A stretch of 55,243 nt of DNA from Gammaproteobacteria bacterium. GTDB taxonomy: Bacteria; Pseudomonadota; Gammaproteobacteria; SZUA-140. This document shows positions 41,176 to 49,865 of the stretch, piece after piece. Positions within the stretch are counted from its first letter, which is position 1, and each line of letters begins with the position of its first letter. The stretch lies in NCBI GenBank assembly GCA_020847075.1, contig JADLCS010000032.1:1-55243 (forward strand). The letters are read 5' to 3'. A model generated the notes under the pieces. That model was not told the origin of the DNA and did not search any database. It saw only the letters and a program-made list of their open reading frames with translations. The position numbers were made by a program, and so were the translations under genes.

Positions 41176-41262
41176 TGGTGCCGAGGAGAGGACTTGAACC
41201 TCCACGGGGTTGCCCCCGCTAGCACCTGAAGCTAGTGCGTCTACCAATTTCGCCACCTCGGC
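41176..41262 (-). tRNA. tRNA-Leu, anticodon CAG
   Basis: An 87-nt class II tRNA on the minus strand. The acceptor stem is GCCGAGG/CCTCGGC, the anticodon stem CTAGC/GCTAG surrounds TTCAGGT (anticodon CAG), and the variable arm (CGGGGGCAACCCCG) is long. The T arm holds GTTCAAGTC, and CCA is encoded. Reads CUG, the main Leu codon in this DNA. A tRNA-Leu beside rnr is common in Gammaproteobacteria. Confidence 0.96.
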
Positions 41263-41390
41263 CCGTTTCCCCGACCGCGAGGTTTGATGCCGCGGCCGCG
41301 AAACTGCGCAACTTTACCCAGACAGTGTCATAATGTCAAACCGCGAGGCGCTGCCAGCGGCAGAAGCCCCCTATTATAATAAGCGTGACC

Positions 41391-43658
41391 ATGACGAAAC
41401 AGCCCAAAATCGACCCCCACGCCGCCCGCGAGGCCCGCAAATACGAACTCCCGATCAAGAGCCGGGAGTTCATCCTGGAGCACTTGGAGGCGCGCGCGAG
41501 CCTGCTCAGCCTGGAGCAGATCGCCCGCGAACTCGACATCACCGACGAGACCGGTATCGAGGCCCTGCGCAAGCGCCTGAACGCCATGGAGCGCGACGGT
41601 CAACTGGTGCGCAACCGGCGCGGCCGTTACGGCGTCGCCAGCAAGATGAACGTGGTGCGCGGACGCGTCATCGGACACCCCGACGGCTACGGGTTCCTCG
41701 TGCCGGACGATGGCAGCGACGACCTGTTCCTGTCCGCCAAGCAGTTGCGCTCGGTCATACACGGTGATCGCGTCATCGCCAAGGTGATCGGCGCCGACCG
41801 CCGCGGCCGACGCGAGGGCGCCCTGGTCGAGGTGCTGGAACGCAACACCCACCAGGTGGTCGGCCGCTATTTCAGCGAGGGCGGTCTCGGCTTCGTGGTC
41901 GCCAGCAACAAGCGTATCAGCCAGGACATCGTCATCCCCCCCGACCAGCGCGGCGGCGCCAACGAGGGCCAGATCGTGGTGGCGGCCATCACCGAGCAGC
42001 CCAGCCTGCATTCCCAGCCGGTCGGCCGCGTCGTCGAGGTGTTGGGCGACCGCATGGCGCCCGGGATGGAGATCGAGATCGCCATCCGTACGCACGAACT
42101 GCCCGACCGCTGGCCGGAGGCGGCGGAGCGGGAGGCGGAGGCCTTTCCCGAATCGGTGCCGGCCAGCGCCGTCTACGGGCGCGAGGACCTGCGCCTGTGC
42201 CCGCTGGTCACCATCGATGGCGAGGATGCGAAGGACTTCGACGACGCCGTCTACTGCGAACGCAGCGGGCGCGGCTGGCGCCTGATCGTCGCGATCGCCG
42301 ACGTCTCGCACTATGTCCAGCCCGGCAGCGCGCTCGACAAGGAGGCGCTCAATCGCGGCAATTCGGTCTACTTCCCGCAGCGCGTGCTGCCGATGCTCCC
42401 GGAGGCGTTGTCCAACAACCTCTGTTCCCTGCGCCCCAGGGTGGATCGCCTGTGCCTGGCCTGCGAGCTGACCATTACCCAGGCCGGCCGCATCAGCGGT
42501 TACCGCTTCTTCGACGCGGTGATGTGCTCGCACGCCCGCCTCACCTACGATGAGGTGGCCGCCATGCTGGTGGAGGGCAATCCTCGGCTCATCGAGACGC
42601 ACAAGGATCTGATGCCCCACCTGGAAAACCTCTACCAGGTGTACAAGGCCCTGCTCAAGGAGCGCGAGAAGCGCGGCGCGATCGATTTCGACAGCAAGGA
42701 GACGCGCATCGTCTTCGGCGAGCGGCGCAAGATCAGCAAGATCGTGCCCCTGGTGCGCAACGACGCGCACCGGATGATCGAGGAATGCATGATCGCGGCG
42801 AACGTGGCGGCGGCCTCTTATCTCCTCGAGCAGGAGATCGCGATCGTCTTCCGCACCCATCCCCAGCCGGATCAGCAGAAACTCGAGGACGTACGCGGTT
42901 TCCTGAGCGGGCTCGGCCTCAGGCTCGCCGGCGGGGAGCAGCCGCGCGCGCGCGATTATGCCCGCCTGATGGCCGAGGTGGCGGAGCGCCCCGACCGCCG
43001 CCTGATCGAGACCGTGCTGCTGCGCAGCCTGCCGCAGGCGATGTATACCGCGGAGAACATCGGGCACTTCGGGCTTGCGCTCGAGGCCTATACCCACTTC
43101 ACCTCGCCGATCCGGCGTTATCCGGACCTGCTGGTGCACCGCGCGATCCGCCATGGGCTGAGCGGACAGCCGGCGGGGGACTTCAGCTACAGCGCCTCCG
43201 ACATGCAGACGCTGGGTGACCACTGTTCGATGACCGAGCGGCGCGCGGACGAGGCCACGCGCGACGCCGTCGACTGGCTCAAGTGCGAATTCGTCATGAG
43301 CGAGATCGGCAAGGAATTCGACGGCATCATCACCGGGGTGACCAGTTTCGGTCTGTTCGTCGAACTGGACGACATCTACGTGCAGGGGCTGGTGCACGTC
43401 ACCACGCTCGGCGACGACTACTATCAGTTCGATCCGGTCAGGCACATGCTCTACGGAGAGCGCGGCGGCGCCACCTTCCGTCTGGCCGACAAGATCCGGG
43501 TCAAGGTGGTGCGCGTCGATCTCGACGAACGTTCCATCGACTTCGTACTGGCCGAGCCGAGCCCGGCGCGGAAATCCGCGGCGCGCTCCGGCGGGAAGGC
43601 GCGCGCGGGCGGCGGGGCGGGGGCCCGCGCCAAGAAGAGCCGTCGCCGGTCACGCTGA
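41391..43658 (+). CDS. rnr: Ribonuclease R
   Basis: A 755-residue 3'-5' exoribonuclease that degrades structured RNA. A winged-helix domain (about 30-80) and two cold-shock domains (about 85-230) come first. The catalytic RNB domain (about 255-590) has DGEDAKDFDDAVYCE, the acidic metal site. An S1 domain (about 640-725, FDGIITGVTSFGLFVELDD) and a Lys/Arg-rich tail (GAGARAKKSRRRSR) follow. Start at ATG 41391 or the in-frame GTG six bases earlier. A TATAAT at 41375-41380 is so close that the transcript could be nearly leaderless. rlmB follows eight bases after the stop. Confidence 0.96.
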   Translation: MTKQPKIDPHAAREARKYELPIKSREFILEHLEARASLLSLEQIARELDITDETGIEALRKRLNAMERDGQLVRNRRGRYGVASKMNVVRGRVIGHPDGYGFLVPDDGSDDLFLSAKQLRSVIHGDRVIAKVIGADRRGRREGALVEVLERNTHQVVGRYFSEGGLGFVVASNKRISQDIVIPPDQRGGANEGQIVVAAITEQPSLHSQPVGRVVEVLGDRMAPGMEIEIAIRTHELPDRWPEAAEREAEAFPESVPASAVYGREDLRLCPLVTIDGEDAKDFDDAVYCERSGRGWRLIVAIADVSHYVQPGSALDKEALNRGNSVYFPQRVLPMLPEALSNNLCSLRPRVDRLCLACELTITQAGRISGYRFFDAVMCSHARLTYDEVAAMLVEGNPRLIETHKDLMPHLENLYQVYKALLKEREKRGAIDFDSKETRIVFGERRKISKIVPLVRNDAHRMIEECMIAANVAAASYLLEQEIAIVFRTHPQPDQQKLEDVRGFLSGLGLRLAGGEQPRARDYARLMAEVAERPDRRLIETVLLRSLPQAMYTAENIGHFGLALEAYTHFTSPIRRYPDLLVHRAIRHGLSGQPAGDFSYSASDMQTLGDHCSMTERRADEATRDAVDWLKCEFVMSEIGKEFDGIITGVTSFGLFVELDDIYVQGLVHVTTLGDDYYQFDPVRHMLYGERGGATFRLADKIRVKVVRVDLDERSIDFVLAEPSPARKSAARSGGKARAGGGAGARAKKSRRRSR

Positions 43659-43666
43659 GCGGCGGC

Positions 43667-44437
43667 GTGAGCGCCAGGGGAGGGGAAGGCGCGCTGTACG
43701 GCATACACGCCGTGCTGGGCGTATTGAAGCGCCGTCCGGAGGTGGTCAAGGCCCTCTGGTTCGCGCAGGAGGCGCGCAACCCGCGTCTGGAGGAGGTCCG
43801 TTCCCTCGCGCAGAGACACGGCATCCCGCTCAAGAGCGTGAGCCCGGACGAACTCGATCGCCGGGCCGGGGGAGAGCGCCACCAGGACGTGCTCGCCCTG
43901 TTCGATCCGGCCGGAATCGCCTATTCCGAGCACGAGCTCGACGCCCTGCTGGGGCAGGCGGGTCCCAAACCCTTGCTGCTGGTCCTGGACGGCGTCCAGG
44001 ACCCGCATAATCTGGGCGCCTGCCTGCGCACCGCGGACGCGGCCGGGGTGGACGCGGTGATCGTGCCGCGTGACCGCGCCGCCGGCATCACCCCGGTGGT
44101 GTGCAAGGTGGCCAGCGGAGCGGTCGGCCATGTCCCCTTCGTGCAGGTCACCAATCTCGCGCGCACCCTGCGCCATCTGCGCGATGCGGGGATCTGGCTG
44201 GTGGGCACGGATATGGCCGGGGAGACCCCCTTGCACCGGGCCGATCTCGATCGCCCGCTGGCCCTGATCCTGGGGGCGGAGGAGAAGGGCCTGCGGCGCC
44301 TCACGCGCGAGGCCTGCGACTGGCTGGTCTCCATCCCCATGGCCGGCGCGGTCGAGAGCCTCAATGTCTCGGTCGCGACCGGGATCTGCCTGTTCGAGGC
44401 CCGCCGCCAGCGCCTCTCCGCCGAAGTAAGTGAATGA
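43667..44437 (+). CDS. rlmB: 23S rRNA (guanosine-2'-O)-methyltransferase RlmB
   Basis: A 256-residue SpoU-family enzyme that methylates G2251 of 23S rRNA. It has an N-terminal RNA-binding domain (ALYGIHAVLGVLKRRPEVV) and a C-terminal knotted SPOUT domain. The SPOUT motifs are LDGVQDPHNLGACLRTADAAG (N and R of motif 1), LILGAEEKGLRR (motif 2) and IPMAGAVESLNVSVATGI (motif 3). The GTG at 43667 gives the family N-terminus. It is coupled to rnr as in many Gammaproteobacteria. Confidence 0.95.
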   Translation: MSARGGEGALYGIHAVLGVLKRRPEVVKALWFAQEARNPRLEEVRSLAQRHGIPLKSVSPDELDRRAGGERHQDVLALFDPAGIAYSEHELDALLGQAGPKPLLLVLDGVQDPHNLGACLRTADAAGVDAVIVPRDRAAGITPVVCKVASGAVGHVPFVQVTNLARTLRHLRDAGIWLVGTDMAGETPLHRADLDRPLALILGAEEKGLRRLTREACDWLVSIPMAGAVESLNVSVATGICLFEARRQRLSAEVSE

Positions 44438-44448
44438 TTTACAGCCAA

Positions 44449-44477
44449 TTGCATCCCGGGACGGATTCCACTAAAAT
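44449..44477 (+). promoter_or_regulatory. Promoter of the rpsF operon
   Basis: TTGCAT (44449-44454), 17 bases, then TAAAAT (44472-44477), about 90 bases upstream of rpsF. A 7-bp hairpin CATGTAA/TTACATG (44485-44504) is at the presumed 5' end of the mRNA. Confidence 0.6.
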
Positions 44478-44523
44478 AACGCGCCATGTAATTCCGGTTA
44501 CATGACAATTCAATCCACTCCTT

Positions 44524-44547
44524 GCCTTACCGCCGCGGGCGGAAGGC
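44524..44547 (+). promoter_or_regulatory. Leader hairpin before rpsF, candidate S6:S18 autoregulatory site
   Basis: GCCTT-A-CCGCC (44524-44534) pairs with GGCGG-AAGGC (44538-44547), leaving one bulged A and the loop GCG. It lies 21 bases before rpsF. Leaders of rpsF in many bacteria carry a hairpin with a conserved CCG that binds the S6:S18 complex for feedback; this stem contains CCG beside a bulge. The match is by eye only. Confidence 0.4.
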
Positions 44548-44568
44548 TGCCAATCCGTAAGGAGCGCT

Positions 44569-44940
44569 ATGAGACACTACGAAATCGTGTTTCTGGTCCA
44601 CCCCGACCAGAGCGAACAGGTCCCGGCCATGATCGAGCGTTACCGCTCGACCATCGAGTCCGGCGGCGGCAAGATCCATCGCCTGGAAGACTGGGGCCGG
44701 CGCCAGCTCGCCTACCCGATCCACAAGATCCACAAGGCCCATTACGTGCTGATGAATGTCGAGGTCGGCAAGCCGACGCTGGACGAACTGACCAGCGCGT
44801 TCCGCTTCAACGACGCCGTCATCCGCAATCTGGTGATCCAGCGCGACGAGGCGGTCACCGAACCGTCGCCCCTGGTCAAGGTCGCCGGCAAGGAAGAGGG
44901 TTCGGAGTCCCACGCGCGCAGTGCCCGGCCGGCCGCCTGA
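44569..44940 (+). CDS. rpsF: 30S ribosomal protein bS6
   Basis: A 123-residue bS6 ([45 protein letters not shown]), which pairs with bS18 on the small-subunit platform. AAGGAG is seven bases before the ATG. The C-terminal tail after about residue 100 is polar and variable, as usual. First gene of rpsF-priB-rpsR. Confidence 0.98.
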   Translation: MRHYEIVFLVHPDQSEQVPAMIERYRSTIESGGGKIHRLEDWGRRQLAYPIHKIHKAHYVLMNVEVGKPTLDELTSAFRFNDAVIRNLVIQRDEAVTEPSPLVKVAGKEEGSESHARSARPAA

Positions 44941-44965
44941 GGCCTGCCCGCCCGCCGTTCAGGCG

Positions 44966-45265
44966 GTGAACCGGGTGGTGCTGGAAGGCGAGGTATGCCG
45001 GGCGCCGGAGACGCGCCTGAGCCCCGCCCGGATTCCGCTCACCCGTTTTACCCTCGAACACCGGTCACGGCAGATCGCCGGCGGCATTCAGCGCGAGGCG
45101 CGGTTGCGTCTGGTCGTGGTGGCCGTGGGGGCGGGAATGAGTCGCGACGCCACGGCCCTGCGGCCGGGCGACCGCGTGCGGGTCGAGGGTTTCCTGAGCC
45201 GGGACGGTTACCAGGCGGAGGAACGGGAACTCGCCCTGCACGCCGACGGAATCCGGCGCATGTAA
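44966..45265 (+). CDS. priB: Primosomal replication protein N
   Basis: A 99-residue single-stranded-DNA-binding OB-fold protein of the PriA-PriB-DnaT restart primosome. NRVVLEGEVCRAPETRLSP and IPLTRFTLEHRSRQ are family hallmarks. The GTG at 44966 gives MNRVVLEG, matching the enterobacterial start; a GTG at 44921 inside rpsF would add 15 unconserved residues. It lies between rpsF and rpsR as in enterobacteria. Confidence 0.92.
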   Translation: MNRVVLEGEVCRAPETRLSPARIPLTRFTLEHRSRQIAGGIQREARLRLVVVAVGAGMSRDATALRPGDRVRVEGFLSRDGYQAEERELALHADGIRRM

Positions 45266-45318
45266 GGATCCAGGGGATTTTTTAGACACATTTTCGACTG
45301 TATGACAGAGGAAGGAAC

Positions 45319-45612
45319 ATGAGAGATTCGAAACCGAGAGATCGTGATCGTGGTGAGCGCGGTGAAGGCGGCCGTGGCGGCCGTGGTGGCGGCCAGTTCC
45401 GTCGCAAGAAGTTCTGCCGTTTCACCGTGGAGGGCATCAAGGAGATCGACTATAAGGATGTCCAGTTGCTGAAGAATTACGTGCTGGATACCGGCAAGAT
45501 CGTGCCCAGCCGCATTACCGGCACCAGCGCCAAGTACCAGCGCCAGCTCGCCACCGCGATCAAGCGCGCGCGCTATCTGGCCCTGCTGCCTTACAGCGAC
45601 TCTCACTCGTAA
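45319..45612 (+). CDS. rpsR: 30S ribosomal protein bS18 with RG-rich N-terminal extension
   Basis: A 97-residue bS18. The core from about residue 27 ([41 protein letters not shown]) is normal. It is preceded by about 25 extra residues rich in Arg, Gly and Glu/Asp ([20 protein letters not shown]) not found in E. coli S18 (75 residues). AGGAAGGAAC precedes the ATG, supporting the long start. The extension could add a disordered RNA-binding tail. Confidence 0.97.
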   Translation: MRDSKPRDRDRGERGEGGRGGRGGGQFRRKKFCRFTVEGIKEIDYKDVQLLKNYVLDTGKIVPSRITGTSAKYQRQLATAIKRARYLALLPYSDSHS

Positions 45613-45619
45613 GCGGTAG

Positions 45620-45649
45620 CCGGCGCGCCGTCCGCACGGGGCGCGCCGG
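45620..45649 (+). terminator. GC-rich hairpin after rpsR
   Basis: CCGGCGCGCC (45620-45629) pairs perfectly with GGCGCGCCGG (45640-45649), eight bases after the rpsR stop. No T-tract follows, so it may only attenuate read-through into the DUF2232/rplI genes. Confidence 0.45.
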
Positions 45650-45693
45650 GAATCCGGCCGCGGCCACAGGAAAGGGAGACTCGGGGCAGCCAC

Positions 45694-46647
45694 ATGCGGG
45701 CAATCGCGGAATTCATCTTGCGCGGGCGCATCCAGGCGCTGCTGGTGGTGATCGGCGGCGCCCTGCTCACCTCGCTGCTGCCGATCCTGAATCACGTGAG
45801 CGGCGGGGCGCTGGCGCTGACGACGCTGCGCAACGGCCCGCGCGAAGGGATTGTGCTGACGCTGGCGGCCGCCGTGGTCGTCGCCGCGGCGGCCTTCCTC
45901 GCCGCGTTCGAGGCCGCCCGGATCGAGACCTTCCTGCTCATCATGGGGCTGCTGGTCTGGGCGCCGGTGCTGGTGGTTGCGCAGGTCCTGCGCAACAGCC
46001 GTTCCATGGGGGCGGCGCTCGCGGCCGGGGCGGCGGTGTCCGCGCTGGTCGTGATCGGCTTCCACGTGGCGGTGGGGGATACGCAGGCCTGGTGGCGCAC
46101 GCTGATGCAGGAGATGCTCGTGCCCATGCTGGAACAGGCGCATACCGGCCTGTCGGCGGGGGAGATCGACAGGCTGCTCGACACCCTGGCCAAGGTGATG
46201 ACCGGGATCCTGGGGGCGACGGTGCTCTATACCGCGATGACGAACCTGTTCATCGGACGCTGGCTCCAGGCCATCGTCTACAACCCAGGAGGATTCCGTT
46301 CGGAGTTCCACGCCATCCACCTCGGGCGCTGGATGGCCGGCGTGGCGCTGGTGCTGTTGGCGCTGGGCAATTTCACCGGCGGCGGCCTGGCGGGCGCGTC
46401 GCTCGACCTGCTGTTCCTGGTCGGCGCGGTCTATTCGCTGCAGGGCCTGTCGCTGGTGCACGGCATGGTGGCCGCAACCCGCGCGCATAAGGCCTGGCTG
46501 GCCGGCCTCTATCTGCTGATGTTGTTCGCCCTGCCGCAGATGGTGCTGGTGTTGTCCGCGGCGGGTTTCGCGGACAGCCTGATGGATTTTCGCGCGCGGC
46601 TGGGGAAAAAGGGCAAGCCGCCGGAGGGGCCGGCGTCAGGACCATAG
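45694..46647 (+). CDS. DUF2232-family membrane protein
   Basis: A 317-residue polytopic inner-membrane protein with about eight hydrophobic helices and a charged C-terminus (RARLGKKGKPPEG). Position between rpsR and rplI and the helix pattern match the DUF2232 (YybS-like) proteins common at this locus in Gammaproteobacteria. No catalytic motif is visible; role unknown. AAAGGGAGA lies upstream of the ATG. Confidence 0.85.
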   Translation: MRAIAEFILRGRIQALLVVIGGALLTSLLPILNHVSGGALALTTLRNGPREGIVLTLAAAVVVAAAAFLAAFEAARIETFLLIMGLLVWAPVLVVAQVLRNSRSMGAALAAGAAVSALVVIGFHVAVGDTQAWWRTLMQEMLVPMLEQAHTGLSAGEIDRLLDTLAKVMTGILGATVLYTAMTNLFIGRWLQAIVYNPGGFRSEFHAIHLGRWMAGVALVLLALGNFTGGGLAGASLDLLFLVGAVYSLQGLSLVHGMVAATRAHKAWLAGLYLLMLFALPQMVLVLSAAGFADSLMDFRARLGKKGKPPEGPASGP

Positions 46648-46649
46648 AG

Positions 46650-46714
46650 TAATGGGTGATGAATGATGGGTAACTGGTTGTAATCACTCACGACCCATCA
46701 CCCATGACGCATTA
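46650..46714. repeat. Imperfect long inverted repeat before rplI
   Basis: The 22-base arms 46650-46671 and 46693-46714 pair at about 18 positions around a 21-base centre; both contain GGGTGATG/CATCACCC units. The left arm also repeats GATGAATGATGG internally. It looks like a small dispersed palindromic (REP/MITE-like) element; no other copy is in the window. Confidence 0.5.
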
Positions 46715-46760
46715 CCATTCAGATCGGATTATAGTTAAGCGAGCAAAGGGGTAGACGACA

Positions 46761-47210
46761 ATGCAAGTGATTCTGCTGAACAAGGTGGAGAACCTGGGCA
46801 ATCTCGGCGACGTGGTCAACGTCAAACCGGGATACGGACGCAACTTCCTGATCCCGACCGGCAAGGCCGCGCCGGCGACGGAAGAGAACCGCAAGGCCTT
46901 CGAGGCCAGACGCGCCGAATACGAGCGCGCGGCGTCGGATGCCCTGGCCGAGGCCGAGGCGCGCCGTGACCGCCTGGCGGGACTGACCGTGGTCATCACG
47001 CGGAAGGTCGGTGACGAAGGCAAGCTGTTCGGCTCGGTCGGCACCCTCGACATCGCCGAGGCCTTCACCGCGGCCGACGCCGCGGTGAAGAAGTCCGAGG
47101 TGCGCATGCCGAGCGGTTCGATTCGCCAGACCGGAAGCTACGACATCAGCCTGCATCTCCATCCCGAGGTCAACGTCGACGTCAAGGTCGAGGTGGTGGG
47201 CGAGGAATAA
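46761..47210 (+). CDS. rplI: 50S ribosomal protein bL9
   Basis: A 149-residue bL9 beginning [30 protein letters not shown], with two globular domains joined by a long helix (about 42-75). It binds 23S rRNA near the L1 stalk and projects from the ribosome. Normal length. It follows DUF2232 and precedes dnaB. Confidence 0.98.
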   Translation: MQVILLNKVENLGNLGDVVNVKPGYGRNFLIPTGKAAPATEENRKAFEARRAEYERAASDALAEAEARRDRLAGLTVVITRKVGDEGKLFGSVGTLDIAEAFTAADAAVKKSEVRMPSGSIRQTGSYDISLHLHPEVNVDVKVEVVGEE

Positions 47211-47260
47211 CCCGATCCCGTCGCCGGCAATGGGGGCGTACCCTTCGTCAGGTGCAGGCC

Positions 47261-48655
47261 ATGCAGGAATTTGCGACCAGCCCCGCCGCTAAGGCGCGTT
47301 TGACCGACTCGCTGCGGGTGCCTCCGCACTCGATCGAGGCGGAGCAATCCATGCTCGGCGGACTGATGCTGGACAATTCGGCCTGGGACACGGTCGCAGA
47401 CCTGGTCACCGAGGGCGATTTCTATCGTCACGACCATCGCCTCATCTTTCGCGCGGTGGGCGATCTGTGCGCGCGCAGCGAGCCGGTCGACGTGGTGACG
47501 GTATCCGAGTGGCTGGAACGGCACAGAGAGCTGGACAAGGCGGGCGGTCTCGCCTACCTCGCAGAGATTGCCAACAGCACCCCGAGCGCGGCCAACATCA
47601 AGTCCTACGCCACCATCGTGCGCGAGCGTTCGGTGTTGCGCCAGCTCATCCACGTCGGCACCGAGATCGGCAATGCGGCCTTCAATACCGAAGGCCGCGA
47701 CTGCGCGCAGTTGCTCGACCATGCCGAGCAGATGGTTTTCCGCATCGCGGAACAGGGGCGGCCCAACCAGAACAGTTTCCGCTCGATCCGCGACCTGCTG
47801 GTCGACGTGACCGACCGCATCGACAAACTCTACCATCAGGACACGCCGTACACCGGCGTGCCGACCGGGTTCACCGACTTCGACGAGCGCACTTCCGGCC
47901 TCCAGTCCTCGGACCTGGTCATCATCGCCGGCCGTCCTTCCATGGGCAAGACCAGCTTCGCGATGAACATCGCCGAGCATGCCGCCATCAAGAGCCGCGT
48001 GCCGGTGGTGGTCTTTTCCATGGAGATGCCAGGCGAGCAGCTCGTCATGCGCATGCTGTCCTCGCTCGGCCGCATCGACCAGCATCGCGTGCGCACCGGT
48101 CGTCTCAGCGACGAGGACTGGCCGCGTCTGACCTCGGCGATGAGCATCCTGAGCGAGGCGCCGCTGTTCATCGACGACACCCCCGCGCTCAATCCGACGG
48201 AGCTGCGCGCGCGCGCGCGCCGCATCAAGCGCGACCATGGCCTCGGCCTCATCGTCATCGATTATCTGCAGTTGATGCAGGTGCCCGGCTACAAGGAGAA
48301 CCGCACCAATGAAATCTCCGAGATCTCGCGCTCGCTGAAGGCGCTGGCCAAGGAGCTGCAGGTGCCGGTGATCGCTCTCTCTCAGCTCAATCGCGGCCTC
48401 GAGCAGCGCCCCAACAAGCGTCCGGTGATGTCCGATCTGCGCGAATCCGGTGCCATCGAACAGGATGCCGACCTCATCACCTTCATTTACCGCGACGAGG
48501 TCTACCACGAGGACAGCCCGGACAAGGGCATCGCCGAGATCATCATCGGCAAGCAGCGTAACGGCCCGATCGGCACCGTGCGCCTGACCTTCCTCGGGCC
48601 GTACACGCGCTTCGAGAACTACATCGAAGACTCCTACCGCGAGACCTATGCATGA
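47261..48655 (+). CDS. dnaB: Replicative DNA helicase DnaB
   Basis: A 464-residue hexameric 5'-3' helicase of the replication fork. It has an N-terminal primase-interacting domain (PPHSIEAEQSMLGGLMLDN), a linker, and a RecA-like domain with Walker A GRPSMGKTS, Walker B IVIDYLQLM and the SQLNRGLEQRPNKRP segment. No intein is present. ATG 47261 is favoured by AGG at nine bases. It overlaps alr by four bases (ATGA). Confidence 0.97.
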   Translation: MQEFATSPAAKARLTDSLRVPPHSIEAEQSMLGGLMLDNSAWDTVADLVTEGDFYRHDHRLIFRAVGDLCARSEPVDVVTVSEWLERHRELDKAGGLAYLAEIANSTPSAANIKSYATIVRERSVLRQLIHVGTEIGNAAFNTEGRDCAQLLDHAEQMVFRIAEQGRPNQNSFRSIRDLLVDVTDRIDKLYHQDTPYTGVPTGFTDFDERTSGLQSSDLVIIAGRPSMGKTSFAMNIAEHAAIKSRVPVVVFSMEMPGEQLVMRMLSSLGRIDQHRVRTGRLSDEDWPRLTSAMSILSEAPLFIDDTPALNPTELRARARRIKRDHGLGLIVIDYLQLMQVPGYKENRTNEISEISRSLKALAKELQVPVIALSQLNRGLEQRPNKRPVMSDLRESGAIEQDADLITFIYRDEVYHEDSPDKGIAEIIIGKQRNGPIGTVRLTFLGPYTRFENYIEDSYRETYA

Positions 48656-49731
48656 CCCGTCCGGTACGGGCGGCGATCGACCTCAAGGCCCTGCGCGCCA
48701 ATCTGCAGCGCGCGCGCGCTGCCGCGCCGCTCTCCCGCGTGCTGGCGGTCATCAAGGCCAACGGCTACGGTCACGGGCTGGCGCGCGTGGCCGAGGCGCT
48801 GCATGACGCCGACGCCTTCGGCGTCGCCAGCGTGGAAGAGGCGCTGGTGCTGCGCGAGGCGGGCATCGCGCATCCCATCGTCATGCTGGAAGGCTTCTTC
48901 GAGGCGGGTGAGCTCGCCGAGATCTCGCGCCACCGGCTGTCGGTCGTTATCCATCACGAACACCAGTTGCAGATCCTGGAGAAGACCGATATCGCGCGGC
49001 CGATCTCGGTCTGGATCAAGATCGACAGCGGTATGCACCGCATCGGTTTCCCGCCGGAGCAGGCCGCCGCGATCTATCAGCGGCTGCGTGGCAGCAACAA
49101 GATCGCGGCGCGTATCCGGCTGATGACGCATCTCGCCAGCGCGGACGACCGCGGCGATGGATACACCGGGCGCCAGCTCACCGACTTCCGCGCCGCGATC
49201 GACGGTCTCGACGGCGAGCGCAGCGTCGCCAACTCGGCCGGGGTGCTGGCGTGGCCGCAGACGCACCTGGAATGGGTACGCCCGGGCCTCATGCTGTTCG
49301 GCGTCTCGCCCTTTCTCGACGGCGTCGCGCAGCAGGAGGGTCTGACCCCGGTGATGACGCTGAGCTCGCGCCTGATCGCGATCAACCGCTTCCGGCGCGG
49401 GGAGGCCATCGGCTACGGCGGGAGCTGGGTCTGCCCGGAGGACATGCCGGTCGGCGTGGTCGCGATCGGCTACGGCGACGGGTATCCGCGCAGCGTGGCG
49501 GCGGGTGCCCCGGTGCTGGTGCGCGGACAGCGCGCGACGGTGGTCGGCCGCGTCTCCATGGACATGCTGTGCATCGATCTGCGGGGGGCGCCACAGGTAC
49601 AGATCGGCGACGAGGTGGAACTGTGGGGAAGGAATCTTCCGGTCGAGGAGGTCGCGCGCCTCGCCGGCACCATTCCCTATGAGCTGTTGTGCGGCATCAC
49701 CCAGCGTGTGCCGATCGTCGAGCAGGGCTGA
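48652..49731 (+). CDS. alr: Alanine racemase
   Basis: A 359-residue PLP enzyme that makes D-alanine for peptidoglycan. The PLP lysine is K35 in VIKANGYGHG, and the catalytic Tyr is in GYGGSWVC (about residue 254). The beta domain (VVGRVSMDMLCID) is complete. Its ATG overlaps the dnaB stop, the usual gammaproteobacterial dnaB-alr coupling. Confidence 0.97.
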   Translation: MTRPVRAAIDLKALRANLQRARAAAPLSRVLAVIKANGYGHGLARVAEALHDADAFGVASVEEALVLREAGIAHPIVMLEGFFEAGELAEISRHRLSVVIHHEHQLQILEKTDIARPISVWIKIDSGMHRIGFPPEQAAAIYQRLRGSNKIAARIRLMTHLASADDRGDGYTGRQLTDFRAAIDGLDGERSVANSAGVLAWPQTHLEWVRPGLMLFGVSPFLDGVAQQEGLTPVMTLSSRLIAINRFRRGEAIGYGGSWVCPEDMPVGVVAIGYGDGYPRSVAAGAPVLVRGQRATVVGRVSMDMLCIDLRGAPQVQIGDEVELWGRNLPVEEVARLAGTIPYELLCGITQRVPIVEQG

Positions 49732-49865
49732 GGGCGCAAGCCCGAGGACGGATGATGAATCCGTTCCGCCGGTACAGATCGTTTCGAGGGACACGTGGTT
49801 CGTGTCCGGATCCCGGGGACGGACGGTGAAATCCGACCCCTCTTGCAGTTGAGGAAGTTCGCACG

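Noticed and set aside
40815-41222. 135-codon open frame between exbD and tRNA-Leu
   Set aside because: It runs into the tRNA gene, has no ribosome-binding site, and its translation looks like random G+C-rich sequence.
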